Source of the DNA: Agromyces archimandritae | GTDB taxonomy: Bacteria; Actinomycetota; Actinomycetes; Actinomycetales; Microbacteriaceae | NCBI RefSeq assembly: GCF_018024495.1 | Contig: NZ_CP071696.1 | Coordinates: 2,418,001 to 2,482,000 of the forward strand | Length of the DNA stretch: 64,000 bases | Direction: 5' to 3' | Program-made: the position numbers and the translations under genes | Shown here: in pieces, positions 17,741 to 25,848 of the stretch | Layout of the letters: every line of letters starts with the position of its first letter | How positions within the stretch are numbered: position 1 is the stretch's first letter | The notes under the pieces: generated by a model | Told to the model about the DNA's origin: nothing | Database searches by the model: none | Seen by the model: the letters and a program-made list of their open reading frames with translations, nothing else

Positions 17741-18744
17741 AGGGCGACGCGGGCGGCCTCGTCGATCGCTTCGGCCGGGTGCACCGCGACCTGCGCATCT
17801 CGCTCACCGATCGCTGCAATCTGCGCTGCACGTACTGCATGCCCGCCGAGGGCGTGCCGTGGATCGCAAAGCAGTCGATCCTCACGACCGACGAGCTCGA
17901 ACGCATCGCCCGGGTCGCCGCCGGCCTCGGCATCGTCGAGGTGCGCCTGACCGGCGGCGAGCCGCTGCTGCGCCCCGACGTCGTCGACGTCGTCGCCCGC
18001 ATGGCCGCGATCGAGGGGCCGACCGGGCCGCTCGAGGTGTCGATGACGACGAACGCGATCCGCCTGGACCGCGTCGCCGCCGAGCTCGCCGAGGCGGGCC
18101 TCGCCCGGGTGAACATCAGCATCGACACGCTCCGCGCCGAGCGGTTCGCCGAGCTCACGAGACGCGACCGGCTGGAGGACGTGCTTACCGGCATCGAGGC
18201 GGCCCGCGCGGCCGGCTTCGCGCCGATCAAGTTCAATGCGGTCGCGATGCGCGGCGTGAACGACGACGAACTCGTCGACCTCGTCCGCTTCGCCCAGGGC
18301 TACGACGCCGAGATGCGCTTCATCGAGCAGATGCCGCTCGACGCCGGGCATGTCTGGTCGCGCGTCGAGATGGTCACCGGCGAGGAGATCCTCGAGGCCC
18401 TCTCGGAGGCGTTCCGCCTGACGCCGCTCGGCGAACGCGGCTCGGCGCCGGCCGAACGCTGGCTCGTCGACGACGGCCCCACCTCGGTCGGCGTGATCGC
18501 CTCGGTCACGGCCCCGTTCTGCGGCGCATGCGACCGGGTGCGGATCACGGCCGACGGCCAGTTCCGCAACTGCCTCTTCGCCCGCGAGGAGTCCGACCTC
18601 CTCGCCCTCCTCCGCGGCGGCGCCGACGACGAGCGCCTCGCCGAGGTCATGCGCGTCTCGATCGCGGGCAAGCGAGCCGGCCACGGCATCGACGAGCCCG
18701 GCTTCCTGCAGCCGGGCCGCCCCATGAGCGCCATCGGCGGCTGA
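17725..18744 (+). CDS. moaA: GTP 3',8-cyclase (radical SAM)
   Basis: MoaA converts GTP to the cyclic precursor of molybdopterin using S-adenosylmethionine. The N-terminal radical-SAM cluster is CNLRCTYC (CxxxCxxC), and the C-terminal second [4Fe-4S] site is CGACDRVRITADG followed by RNCLF. The protein ends GRPMSAIGG, matching the conserved C-terminal double glycine that family members need for activity. 339 residues. The GTG at 17725 is chosen because GGGGGAG lies 5 bases upstream; a GTG at 17737 is an alternative. Confidence 0.94.
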   Translation: MGGTVKGDAGGLVDRFGRVHRDLRISLTDRCNLRCTYCMPAEGVPWIAKQSILTTDELERIARVAAGLGIVEVRLTGGEPLLRPDVVDVVARMAAIEGPTGPLEVSMTTNAIRLDRVAAELAEAGLARVNISIDTLRAERFAELTRRDRLEDVLTGIEAARAAGFAPIKFNAVAMRGVNDDELVDLVRFAQGYDAEMRFIEQMPLDAGHVWSRVEMVTGEEILEALSEAFRLTPLGERGSAPAERWLVDDGPTSVGVIASVTAPFCGACDRVRITADGQFRNCLFAREESDLLALLRGGADDERLAEVMRVSIAGKRAGHGIDEPGFLQPGRPMSAIGG

Positions 18745-19103
18745 GCCGGCCCCGCACGCCGGTCGAGGAGCGCGAAGCGCGTATCGAGACCAGTTCGTCG
18801 GTCGAGTAGCGCGAAGCGCGTATCGAGACCAGTTCGCCGGTCGAGTAGCGCGAAGCGCGTATCGAGACCTGCTCGCACGGAGTCTCGATACGCTTCGCTA
18901 CTCGACCGACGGATGCCGCGGCACGCCGGTCGAGTAGCGCGAAGCGCGTATCGAGACCTGCTCGGAAGGGGTCTCGATACGCTTCGCTCCTCGACCGACG
19001 GATGCCGGGTTGCGCCGGTCGAGTAGCGCGAAGCGCGTATCGAGACCTGCTCGCACGGGGTCTCGATACGCTTCGCTACTCGACCGACGGATGCCGGAGG
19101 CGC
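18745..19103. repeat. Repeat array III (GTATCGAGACC / GGTCTCGATACGCTTCG)
   Basis: The gene-free stretch between convergent moaA and moaD contains six or more copies of CCGGTCGAGTAGCGCGAAGC + GCGTATCGAGACC and its inverse GGTCTCGATACGCTTCGCTA + CTCGACCGACGGATGCCG. Three successive head-to-head pairs separated by about 10 bases can each fold into a hairpin of about 30 bp. Same family as arrays I, II and IV but with the variant GCGAAGCGC core. Confidence 0.9.
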
Positions 19104-19337
19104 CTATCCGCCGGCGAAGGGGGGCAGCACGTCGACGAGGGCGGCGCCGTCGATGCGGGCGCCGCGGTCCTCGCTGCGGACGCCGTCGATGAGGATCGAG
19201 CAGCGCGCGACCACCTCGGCCAGGCCCGGACGCTCGGCCAGGCCGTCGAGCAGTTCGCCGAGGGTGGCCGCCGACGTGGGCTCTTCCGGTCGGCCGGCGG
19301 CTTCGGCCGCTGCGGCGAAGTACCGGATGAGCGTCAC
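19104..19337 (-). CDS. moaD: Molybdopterin synthase sulfur carrier subunit
   Basis: This 77-residue ubiquitin-like protein starts TLIRYFAAAAEAAG and ends PPFAGG; the terminal GG is the site thiocarboxylated by the MoeB/MoeZ enzyme and used by MoaE. The GTG start overlaps the end of the mobA fusion gene by 4 bases. It is the last gene of the minus-strand moeZ-moeA-moaC-mobA-moaD operon. Confidence 0.92.
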   Translation of the reverse strand: MTLIRYFAAAAEAAGRPEEPTSAATLGELLDGLAERPGLAEVVARCSILIDGVRSEDRGARIDGAALVDVLPPFAGG

Positions 19338-20347
19338 GCCCCGGCCCCCGCCGAGGGGGGAGCGGGCGTCGGCGCCGCCGCGTCCGGCCAGCGTGCGGCG
19401 AGCGCCCGGGCCCGCCCGGCGAGCTCCTCGAAACGGGCCGGGTCGCCCTGGGAGGCGAGCCCGACGAGGTAGGCGGTGAGCGGGGCGGCAGGGCGGGCGA
19501 CGCCGTGCGCGGCATCGCGGGCGAGGTCGAGCACCCCGCCGACGGGAGTGGATGCCGCGTCGAATCCGAGCTCTTCGGCGAGCGCGGCGACCCAGCGATC
19601 GAGTTCTTCGGGGGTGCCGGACATGGTGTCTCCTTCGATGCGGCGGGCTCGTGCGACATCCTGCCACGTGTCGACGTCCGCGCCGACCGCCCCGCGGTCG
19701 GGCACGCGAACGAGCGCGAGGCCGTCGACGAGGGCCCGCATGGATGCGCCGTCCACATGCCCGAGTGCGGCGAGGCGTGCCCGGATCGCCGCGGTGCGGT
19801 ACCGGCCCGGCAGCGGCTGCGGGCGCTCGCCGTCGAAGACGACGCCGTCGGCGCCCGCCTGCTCGGAACCCGCGCGGAGGGCTGCGGCGGCACCGGCCGC
19901 GTTCGGCAGATCGCAGGGCAGCACGAGCAGCCACGGCGGGGTGGATGCCCCGGTGGATGCCCCGGGCGGGGCTGCGTCGAGCGCGGCCAGTCCGGCGGCG
20001 ATCCCGGCGACCGGCCCGCCGAACGCGGGTTCCTCGCGCGCGGCGAGCACGCCGGCCGGGAGGGCGCGGCGAGGCCCGACGACGACGGTGCGCCGCGCGC
20101 CCGCGGTCGCCGCAATCGCTCGTTCGAGCAGGGTCGTGCCGCAGATCCGCACGTCGGCCTTCGGCGTCCCGAGGCGTGCGGAACGCCCGCCGGCGAGCAC
20201 GATCGCATCGAACGCGGCATCGGGCTCGGCCCCGCCGGCGGTGTCCACCCCGCGGGCGGCATCGCCGGGGCCGGCCGCCCTCACGGCATCCACTCGCGAG
20301 CCCTCGCCCGCCGCATCCACCCCGGGCGTCAGGCCGTTCGCGTCCAT
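19334..20347 (-). CDS. mobA: MobA-like nucleotidyltransferase fused to DUF6457
   Basis: The protein has 337 residues. After a low-complexity lead of about 45 residues, AIVLAGGRSARLGTPKADV is the nucleotide-binding loop of MobA (molybdenum cofactor guanylyltransferase), with LLVLPCDLPN as the metal-binding strand. MobA adds GMP to molybdopterin to make the dinucleotide form used by NarG. After about residue 240, starting MSGTPEELDRWVAALAEELG, a separate helical domain resembles DUF6457, which is often a separate actinobacterial protein; its own ATG is at about 19623. The lead carries half of the dispersed palindrome (codons SRVDAV). The start ATG lies inside moaC by 19 bases. Confidence 0.85.
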   Translation of the reverse strand: MDANGLTPGVDAAGEGSRVDAVRAAGPGDAARGVDTAGGAEPDAAFDAIVLAGGRSARLGTPKADVRICGTTLLERAIAATAGARRTVVVGPRRALPAGVLAAREEPAFGGPVAGIAAGLAALDAAPPGASTGASTPPWLLVLPCDLPNAAGAAAALRAGSEQAGADGVVFDGERPQPLPGRYRTAAIRARLAALGHVDGASMRALVDGLALVRVPDRGAVGADVDTWQDVARARRIEGDTMSGTPEELDRWVAALAEELGFDAASTPVGGVLDLARDAAHGVARPAAPLTAYLVGLASQGDPARFEELAGRARALAARWPDAAAPTPAPPSAGAGA

Positions 20348-20805
20348 TCCCCGCTCCGTCCGCCGGACTTCGACTCGATGCGCACGTGCGCGATCTCGAC
20401 GCCGCGGTCGATGCCTTTGACCATGTCGACGACGGCGAGGGCGGCGACCGAGGCCGCCGTGAGGGCCTCCATCTCGACGCCGGTGCGGTCGGCGGTGCGC
20501 ACGGTCGCGGTGATCGCGAGGCCGGCGTCGCCCAGGTCGAGGTCGACGGCGGCGCCGTGCACGCCGATCACGTGCGCGAGCGGCAGCAGTTCGGGGGTCT
20601 TCTTCGCGGCCTGGATGCCGGCGATGCGCGCGACGGCGAGCACGTCGCCCTTCGGCACGTCGCCCGTGCGCAGCGCCGCGACGACCTCGGGGGAGCACCG
20701 CACGAAGGCGCGCGCCGAGGCGGTGCGCACGGTCGGGGTCTTCTCGGTGACGTCGACCATGCGTGCGTGGCCGTCGGAGTCGAGGTGGGTGAAGGCGTCG
20801 CTCAT
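20329..20805 (-). CDS. moaC: Cyclic pyranopterin monophosphate synthase
   Basis: This 158-residue MoaC works right after MoaA. Conserved blocks visible are FTHLD, MVDVTEK, GDVLAVARIAGIQAAKKTPELLPLAH (in two overlapping parts), GVEMEALTAASVAALAVVDMVK and KSGGRSG near the C-terminus. The catalytic lysines of the KK-TPELLPLAH and DMVKG motifs are present. The gene overlaps moeA by 4 bases and mobA by 19. Confidence 0.95.
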   Translation of the reverse strand: MSDAFTHLDSDGHARMVDVTEKTPTVRTASARAFVRCSPEVVAALRTGDVPKGDVLAVARIAGIQAAKKTPELLPLAHVIGVHGAAVDLDLGDAGLAITATVRTADRTGVEMEALTAASVAALAVVDMVKGIDRGVEIAHVRIESKSGGRSGEWTRTA

Positions 20806-22028
20806 CCGACCAGCATGACAGCCAGTTCGTCGCCCGGGCGCACCTCGCTGCGTTCGGCGGGCACGACGGCGAATCCGTCGGCGAGGGCGAGGCTGCCGGC
20901 GAGATGCGATCCGGATCCGCCGGCAGAGGCGGGGCGGGCCAGCAGCGTGGGCCCGTCGTATTCGAGGGCGACGGGGGCGTACTGGCGGCGCTCGGGGGGC
21001 GTGCGCCAGCCGACGGCGGCGAGCGCGTGCACGGGCGGCGGGAACGGCGCCCGCCCCTGCATGGTGCGCAGCGCCGGCCGCACGAACACCTCGAAGGAGA
21101 CGGCGACGCTCACCGGGTTGCCGGGCAGCGCGAACACCGGCACCCCCTCGAGCACGCCGAACCCTTGCGGCTTGCCGGGCTGCATGGCGATGCGGCGGAA
21201 CGCGATGCCGCGCGGCTCCAGCACGGAGCGGGCGACGTCGTAGGCGCCGACGCTCGCCCCGCCCGACAGCACGATCGCATCGACCCCGACGGCGCGGGCG
21301 CGAGCCAGGGCTGCGATGAGGGCGGCGTCGTCGTCGGGCACGCGTTCGGCGAGCACGAGCTCGGCGTCGGCGCCGACGACGAGGCCGGCGAGCAGGGTCG
21401 AGTTCGAGTCGTGGATGCTTCCGGGCCGCAGGGGTGCGCCGGGTGCGACGAGTTCGCTGCCGGTCGCGACGACCGCCACCCGCGGGCGCCGCCGCACCTC
21501 GAGGGAGCCGTGCCCGGCCGCGGCGGCTGCGGCCAGGCGTGCCGGCGTGAGCCGGACTCCGGCGGCGAGCACGGAGTCGCCGACGGCGAGGTCTTCGGCG
21601 GCGCGGCGGATGTGCGCGCCGCGGACGGGCGCCCGGCGGATCGACACGCGATCCACCCCGCCGTCGGTGTCTTCGACGGGCACGATCGCATCGGCGCCGG
21701 GCGGCAGCGGGGCACCCGTCATGATGCGCGCGGCCGCCCCCTGCGGCAGCTCGGGGGTCAGGTCCGTGCCGGCGGCGAGGTCGGCGACGACCGGCAGCAG
21801 GGACGGCCGCTCGGCGCTCGCCGCGGTGAGGTCGGCGGCGTGCACCGCATACCCGTCCATCGCGGAGTTGTCGAAGACCGGGATGGGCACGGCCGCACGC
21901 ACCTCGGCCGCCGTCGTGCGCCCGGCGGCCGCGCCGAGCGGAAGGCTCTCGGAGCCCAGCACCCGCACGGCGGCGAGCACGCGCGCCTGCTGCGCCTCGA
22001 CGGGTTCGAGGGGGCCGGGCCCGCTCAC
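20802..22028 (-). CDS. moeA: Molybdopterin molybdenumtransferase
   Basis: This 408-residue MoeA inserts molybdate into adenylated molybdopterin. Domain order is normal: N-terminal FDNSAMDGYAV, MTGAPLPPGADAIVPVED, then the MoCF-like domain with VVATGSELVAPG and VLSGGASVGAYD, FALPGNPVSVAVSFE, and a C-terminal beta-barrel domain. The GTG overlaps moeZ by 4 bases. Confidence 0.95.
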   Translation of the reverse strand: MSGPGPLEPVEAQQARVLAAVRVLGSESLPLGAAAGRTTAAEVRAAVPIPVFDNSAMDGYAVHAADLTAASAERPSLLPVVADLAAGTDLTPELPQGAAARIMTGAPLPPGADAIVPVEDTDGGVDRVSIRRAPVRGAHIRRAAEDLAVGDSVLAAGVRLTPARLAAAAAAGHGSLEVRRRPRVAVVATGSELVAPGAPLRPGSIHDSNSTLLAGLVVGADAELVLAERVPDDDAALIAALARARAVGVDAIVLSGGASVGAYDVARSVLEPRGIAFRRIAMQPGKPQGFGVLEGVPVFALPGNPVSVAVSFEVFVRPALRTMQGRAPFPPPVHALAAVGWRTPPERRQYAPVALEYDGPTLLARPASAGGSGSHLAGSLALADGFAVVPAERSEVRPGDELAVMLVG

Positions 22029-23179
22029 GATTCGCTCCAGCCGACGATGCCGCCGCGCAGCACGGCGACGTCGAGGCCGGCCGCCGACAGCGAGGCCGCA
22101 GCCCGTTCGGCGCGCGCCTCGCCGTGGCAGTGCACGATCACCGGGTGCGCCCGGTCGATCCCGGCGGGGTCGAGCATGTCGAGGGGGCGGTGGATCGAAC
22201 CCGGAATGGAGCGCTCGGCCCGTTCGGCCGCCTCCCGCACGTCGAGCAGGGTGAACGCGTCGCGGCCGGCATCGCGGGCGGCGAGGCGTTCGCGGAGCTC
22301 CCGCACCGAGATCCGGGGTGCGGATGCCGCGGGGGCGCTCCGCCCGGTCGGGTGCGGCCCGGCATCCACCGCCGTCGTGTTCGCCGCAACCCCCGCGTCC
22401 GCCGTCGCCCCGGCATCCACCCCCGCCGCCCGCAACGGAATCTCGCGGAACAACGCCGAGCGGGCGTCGATCGAGACCATGCGGCCGAGCAGCGGATCGC
22501 CCACCCCGGTGACGAGCTTCAGCACCTCGGCGGCCATGAGGGCCCCCGTCTGCGCGGTCAGCGGGCCGAGCACGCCGGCGTCCTCGCAGTTCGGCGCGTC
22601 GGCCGGGGCCGAGGGGTGCAGATCGGTCAGGCGCGTCGCCCGGCCGGCGGGTGCGCCGCGCCAGAACACGGTGACCTGCGCGTCGTAGCCGACCGCGGCC
22701 CCCCACACGAGCGGCAGCCCGAGCGCGTCGCAGATCGAATCGGCCAGGTAGCGCGTCGCGAAATTGTCGGTGCCGTCGACGACGAGGTCGTAGCCGGTGA
22801 AGATGCGGCGCGCCTCCGCCTCGTCGAGCCGCAGCCGGTGCTCGTGCACGACGGTGTCGGGGGCGATTCCGGCGATGCGGCGTGCGGCGGCGGCCGTCTT
22901 CGGGGTGCCGATGTCGTCGACGCCGAACAGCAGCTGCCGGTGCAGGTTGTGCCGGGCGACCTCGTCGTCGTCGACGATGCCGAGGGTTCCGACGCCCGCG
23001 CCGGCGAGCGAGAGCAGCACGGGGGAGCCGAGACCGCCGGCGCCGAGCACGAGCACGCGGGCGGCCGCGATGCGGCGGGCCCCGTCGGGGCCGATGCCGG
23101 GCAGGCGCGTCTGCCGGGCGGTGCGCAGGGTCTCGGCGGGGCCGGGTTCGGCGCCGGGTTCGACGAGCGGGCGGATCAT
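22025..23179 (-). CDS. moeB: MoeZ-type adenylyltransferase with rhodanese domain
   Basis: Residues about 20-250 are a ThiF/MoeB domain: LGAGGLGSPVLLSLAGAGVG nucleotide loop, DDDEVARHNLHRQ, and DGTDNFATRY. Residues about 290-384 form a rhodanese domain with a catalytic Cys in VIVHCHGEARAERA. The protein adenylates the MoaD C-terminus and supplies sulfur to it, as MoeZ does in mycobacteria. The zinc-binding cysteine pairs of E. coli MoeB are not visible, as expected for some actinobacterial forms. The linker between the domains is Ala/Gly/Asp rich with repeated GVDAG-like units. First gene of the five-gene minus operon. Confidence 0.9.
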   Translation of the reverse strand: MIRPLVEPGAEPGPAETLRTARQTRLPGIGPDGARRIAAARVLVLGAGGLGSPVLLSLAGAGVGTLGIVDDDEVARHNLHRQLLFGVDDIGTPKTAAAARRIAGIAPDTVVHEHRLRLDEAEARRIFTGYDLVVDGTDNFATRYLADSICDALGLPLVWGAAVGYDAQVTVFWRGAPAGRATRLTDLHPSAPADAPNCEDAGVLGPLTAQTGALMAAEVLKLVTGVGDPLLGRMVSIDARSALFREIPLRAAGVDAGATADAGVAANTTAVDAGPHPTGRSAPAASAPRISVRELRERLAARDAGRDAFTLLDVREAAERAERSIPGSIHRPLDMLDPAGIDRAHPVIVHCHGEARAERAAASLSAAGLDVAVLRGGIVGWSES

Positions 23180-23222
23180 GAGCCCACGTTACCCACCGCG
23201 CGGCGCCGGGCAGGCGCCCTCC

Positions 23223-23307
23223 TGCGCAATGCAGGAACGCGCACGGCGTGTCGCGCCGCCCATGCGGCAGAACCCGCCGCGACACGGTTGCGTTCCTGCA
23301 TTGCGCA
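23223..23307 (-). repeat. 85-bp palindromic element, copy 1
   Basis: The element is bounded by TGCGCAATGCAGGAACG and CGTTCCTGCATTGCGCA-type ends (17-bp terminal inverted repeats), with inner GTGTCGC/GCGACAC arms and an asymmetric GGTTCTGCCGCATG centre that gives it a direction. Located upstream of the moeZ operon. Confidence 0.85.
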
Positions 23308-23369
23308 GAGGCCGGGCGGGGTGGGGGCCGGGTGTGGATGCGCGGGCCGGATCCCGGACTGCGCCGGCG

Positions 23370-23594
23370 TCAGGAACGCTTGCGGCGGCGCTTCGTCACC
23401 GCGTCCTCGTGCGCCTCGCCGAGGCGGCGGGCACGGCCGACATCGGGGTGCAGCATCTCGTCGGATGCACGGCCGCCGGGTGTGCGGCGGCGGCTTCGAT
23501 CGCTCGCCCCGAACGACGGATTGGACAGGAACCACGCCACACCGCCCACGGCGACGATGCCGATGATGATCGCGAACCAGGTGTCGCCGTCCAT
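23370..23594 (-). CDS. Small membrane protein of unknown function
   Basis: It has 74 residues, with one hydrophobic helix near the N-terminus (WFAIIIGIVAVGGVAWFL) followed by a charged cytoplasmic tail (SDRSRRRTPGGRAS ... VTKRRRKRS). No domain recognised. Codon usage and the positive-inside topology favour a real gene. It is located between the molybdenum operon and the mod region, but no functional link can be shown. Confidence 0.55.
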   Translation of the reverse strand: MDGDTWFAIIIGIVAVGGVAWFLSNPSFGASDRSRRRTPGGRASDEMLHPDVGRARRLGEAHEDAVTKRRRKRS

Positions 23595-23727
23595 GCGCCC
23601 ACCCTATGCGGGGGCGGGTCGACGCGCATAGGGGTTTCGCCGGCCTGGGCGAGCGGATGCCCCGGCGCACCGTTGCCGTTCGCCCCGCACATGCGGCGCA
23701 TTCCCGTATAACGCTCCGCAAACACGG

Positions 23728-23733
23728 TAAGTT
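23728..23733 (+). promoter_or_regulatory. -10 box TAAGTT, leaderless start of the mod locus
   Basis: TAAGTT ends 6 bases before the GTG at 23740. The region just upstream (TATAACGCTCCGCAAACACGG) is the most AT-rich patch of the locus. Confidence 0.5.
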
Positions 23734-23739
23734 GAGCCC

Positions 23740-24141
23740 GTGGAGTACCGCATCAGCGAGGCCGCCGAGCTGCTCGGCGTGAGCGACGACACCGTGCGCC
23801 GATGGGTGGAGCAGGGCGCGGTGGATGCCGGGCGCGACGCCGCCGGCCGCATGACGATCGCGGGGGCGGTGCTCGCCGAGCACGCCGTGCGGCTCGCGCA
23901 GGCGCCGGGCGACCCGGTCAGGGCGCGCCGCAGTGCCCGCAACCGCTTCACGGGCCTCGTGACCCGGGTGCAGATCGACGGGGTGATGGCGCAGGTCGAC
24001 ATCCAGGCCGGCCCGCACCGGGTGGTCTCGCTCATGTCGGCCGAGGCGGCGCGGGAGCTGGAGCTCGAACCGGGCAGCCTCGCCGTCGCCGTCGTCAAGG
24101 CGACGAACGTCATCGTCGAGGCCCCGCGGGAGCGCGGGTGA
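23740..24141 (+). CDS. Molybdate-responsive HTH/TOBE protein
   Basis: The 133-residue protein has an N-terminal MerR/excisionase-type helix-turn-helix (YRISEAAELLGVSDDTVRRW) and a C-terminal Mop/TOBE domain of about 65 residues (SARNRFTGLVTRVQIDGVMAQVDI ... VAVVKATNVIVE, given in two parts). Mop domains bind molybdate, so this is likely a ModE-like sensor or a molybdenum-binding protein. It lies directly upstream of modABC and probably regulates or is co-transcribed with them (67 bases to modA). Confidence 0.88.
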   Translation: MEYRISEAAELLGVSDDTVRRWVEQGAVDAGRDAAGRMTIAGAVLAEHAVRLAQAPGDPVRARRSARNRFTGLVTRVQIDGVMAQVDIQAGPHRVVSLMSAEAARELELEPGSLAVAVVKATNVIVEAPRERG

Positions 24142-24208
24142 GCCTCGAACAGCGCCGGCCGGGCATCCGCCGCCGCCCGGCATCCGCACCCGAACACGGA
24201 GGACACCC

Positions 24209-24967
24209 ATGACCCGCACCCCCGCCCGCCTGACCGCCGCCGTCGGCGCCGCCGCGGTGCTCGCCGCCCTCACCGGGTGCACGGCATCCGGCGAAGCCTC
24301 CGAGACCGTCGTGACCGTGTACGCGGCCGCGAGCCTCACCGAGGCCTTCACGGAACTCGAGGCCGCGTACGAAGCGGCGAACCCCGACGTCGATGTGCAG
24401 CTCGTCTTCGACGGGTCGAGCACGCTCGCCACCCAGATCGTCGAGGGCGCCGACGCGCAGGTGTTCGCGGCCGCCGACGAGCGCACCATGGCCCAGGTCG
24501 TGGATGCCGGTGCCGCCGCCGATCCCGAGATCTTCGCAGGCAACGAATTGCGGCTGCTCACGCCGGCGGGCGATCCGGCGGGCGTGGAGGCGCTGCTCGA
24601 TCTCGCCCGGCCCGGAGTACGGGTCGTCGTGTGCGCCCCCGAGGTGCCGTGCGGGGCGGCCGCGACCGAACTGCTGGAGCTCGCGAAGGTCGAGATCACG
24701 CCGGCGAGCGAGGAGCAGAACGTCTCGGCGGTCGTCGCGAAGCTCGTCGCCGGCGAAGCGGATGCCGGGCTCGCCTATGCGACGGACGCGAAGGCGAACC
24801 CCGAACTCGAGGCGATCACGCCGGTCCTCGCCGGCGAGGTGCGCAACCGGTACCCGATCGCGGCGCTCGGCGACGAACCGAGTGCCGAAGCGCAGGGGTT
24901 CGTCGACCTCGTGCTCGGCGACGAGGGGCGGCGGGTGCTCGCCTCATACGGATTCCTCGCGCCGTGA
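24209..24967 (+). CDS. modA: Molybdate ABC transporter substrate-binding lipoprotein
   Basis: This 252-residue extracellular protein has an N-terminal lipoprotein signal with lipobox LTGC (Cys24). The mature part starts with VTVYAAASLTEAF, the typical ModA beginning whose serine contacts molybdate, and contains FDGSSTLATQIVEGADAQVF and a C-terminal AQGFVDLVLGDEGRRVLASYGF. It captures molybdate outside the membrane for ModBC. GGAGGA lies 7 bases before the ATG; the stop overlaps modB. Confidence 0.95.
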   Translation: MTRTPARLTAAVGAAAVLAALTGCTASGEASETVVTVYAAASLTEAFTELEAAYEAANPDVDVQLVFDGSSTLATQIVEGADAQVFAAADERTMAQVVDAGAAADPEIFAGNELRLLTPAGDPAGVEALLDLARPGVRVVVCAPEVPCGAAATELLELAKVEITPASEEQNVSAVVAKLVAGEADAGLAYATDAKANPELEAITPVLAGEVRNRYPIAALGDEPSAEAQGFVDLVLGDEGRRVLASYGFLAP

Positions 24968-25848
24968 GCGAGGGCGGCACCGCGGGCACCGCGAGCACCG
25001 CGGCCGGCCCCGCCCCGTCCGCGGGCGGCGGACTGCGCGCGCGCGGCGGGCCGGGCACCACGGCATCCGCCCCCCGGTGGATGCTCGTGCCCGCCGCCAT
25101 CGGCCTGCTCGCCCTCCTCGCCCCGCTCGCGGCCCTGCTCGCGCGCATCGATTGGGCGCGCTTCCCGGCCGATGCGACGTCGCCGGCCGCGTTGCAGGCG
25201 CTCGGCCTGTCGTTCGCGACGGCGGCGATCGCGACGGCCTGCTGCCTCGTCCTCGGCATCCCGCTCGCCCTCGTCATCGCCCGTGCGCGGCCCGCGGTCG
25301 CCGGAACCCTGCGCGCGCTCGTCACCGTCCCGCTCGTGCTGCCGCCCCTCGTCGGCGGCCTTGCGCTGCTGTTCCTCTTCGGCCGCAGCGGATGGCTCGG
25401 TCCGCTGCTGGAGCAGGCCGGCATCCGCTTGCCGTTCTCGACAGCCGCGGTCGTGCTCGCGCAGCTGTTCGTCGCGCTGCCGTTCCTGGTGCTGTCGGTC
25501 GAGGGGGTGCTCCGCGGCCGCGGAACCGGCTTCGAGACCGTCGCGGCGACGCTCGGCGCCGGCCGCTGGACGGTCTTCCGACGGGTGACGCTGCCGCTCG
25601 CCCTGCCCGGCATCCTCGCCGGAACGGCCTTGGCGTTCGCCCGCGCCCTCGGCGAGTTCGGCGCGACCGCCCTGTTCGCCGGCAACGCGCCGGGCACGAC
25701 CCGCACGATGCCGCTGGCGATCTACACCGCGTTCAACGGCGCGGGCGTCGCGACCGGCGAGGCGGTCGCCCTGGCCGGGCTGCTCGTCATCGCGGCGGTG
25801 CTCGTGCTCGTGCTGGTGCGCGGCTGGCGGCCGGGGGCGGCACGGTGA
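24964..25848 (+). CDS. modB: Molybdate ABC transporter permease
   Basis: This 294-residue permease has about five to six transmembrane helices and the EAA loop for contact with ModC (VAATLGAGRWTVFRRVTLPLALPG in the family layout). The first 40 residues form an unusual Ala/Gly/Thr-rich cytoplasmic lead (GTAGTASTAAGPAPSAGGG) that normal ModB proteins lack; a later start around residue 40 (MLVPAAIG) is possible. The GTG overlaps the modA stop. Confidence 0.93.
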   Translation: MSEGGTAGTASTAAGPAPSAGGGLRARGGPGTTASAPRWMLVPAAIGLLALLAPLAALLARIDWARFPADATSPAALQALGLSFATAAIATACCLVLGIPLALVIARARPAVAGTLRALVTVPLVLPPLVGGLALLFLFGRSGWLGPLLEQAGIRLPFSTAAVVLAQLFVALPFLVLSVEGVLRGRGTGFETVAATLGAGRWTVFRRVTLPLALPGILAGTALAFARALGEFGATALFAGNAPGTTRTMPLAIYTAFNGAGVATGEAVALAGLLVIAAVLVLVLVRGWRPGAAR

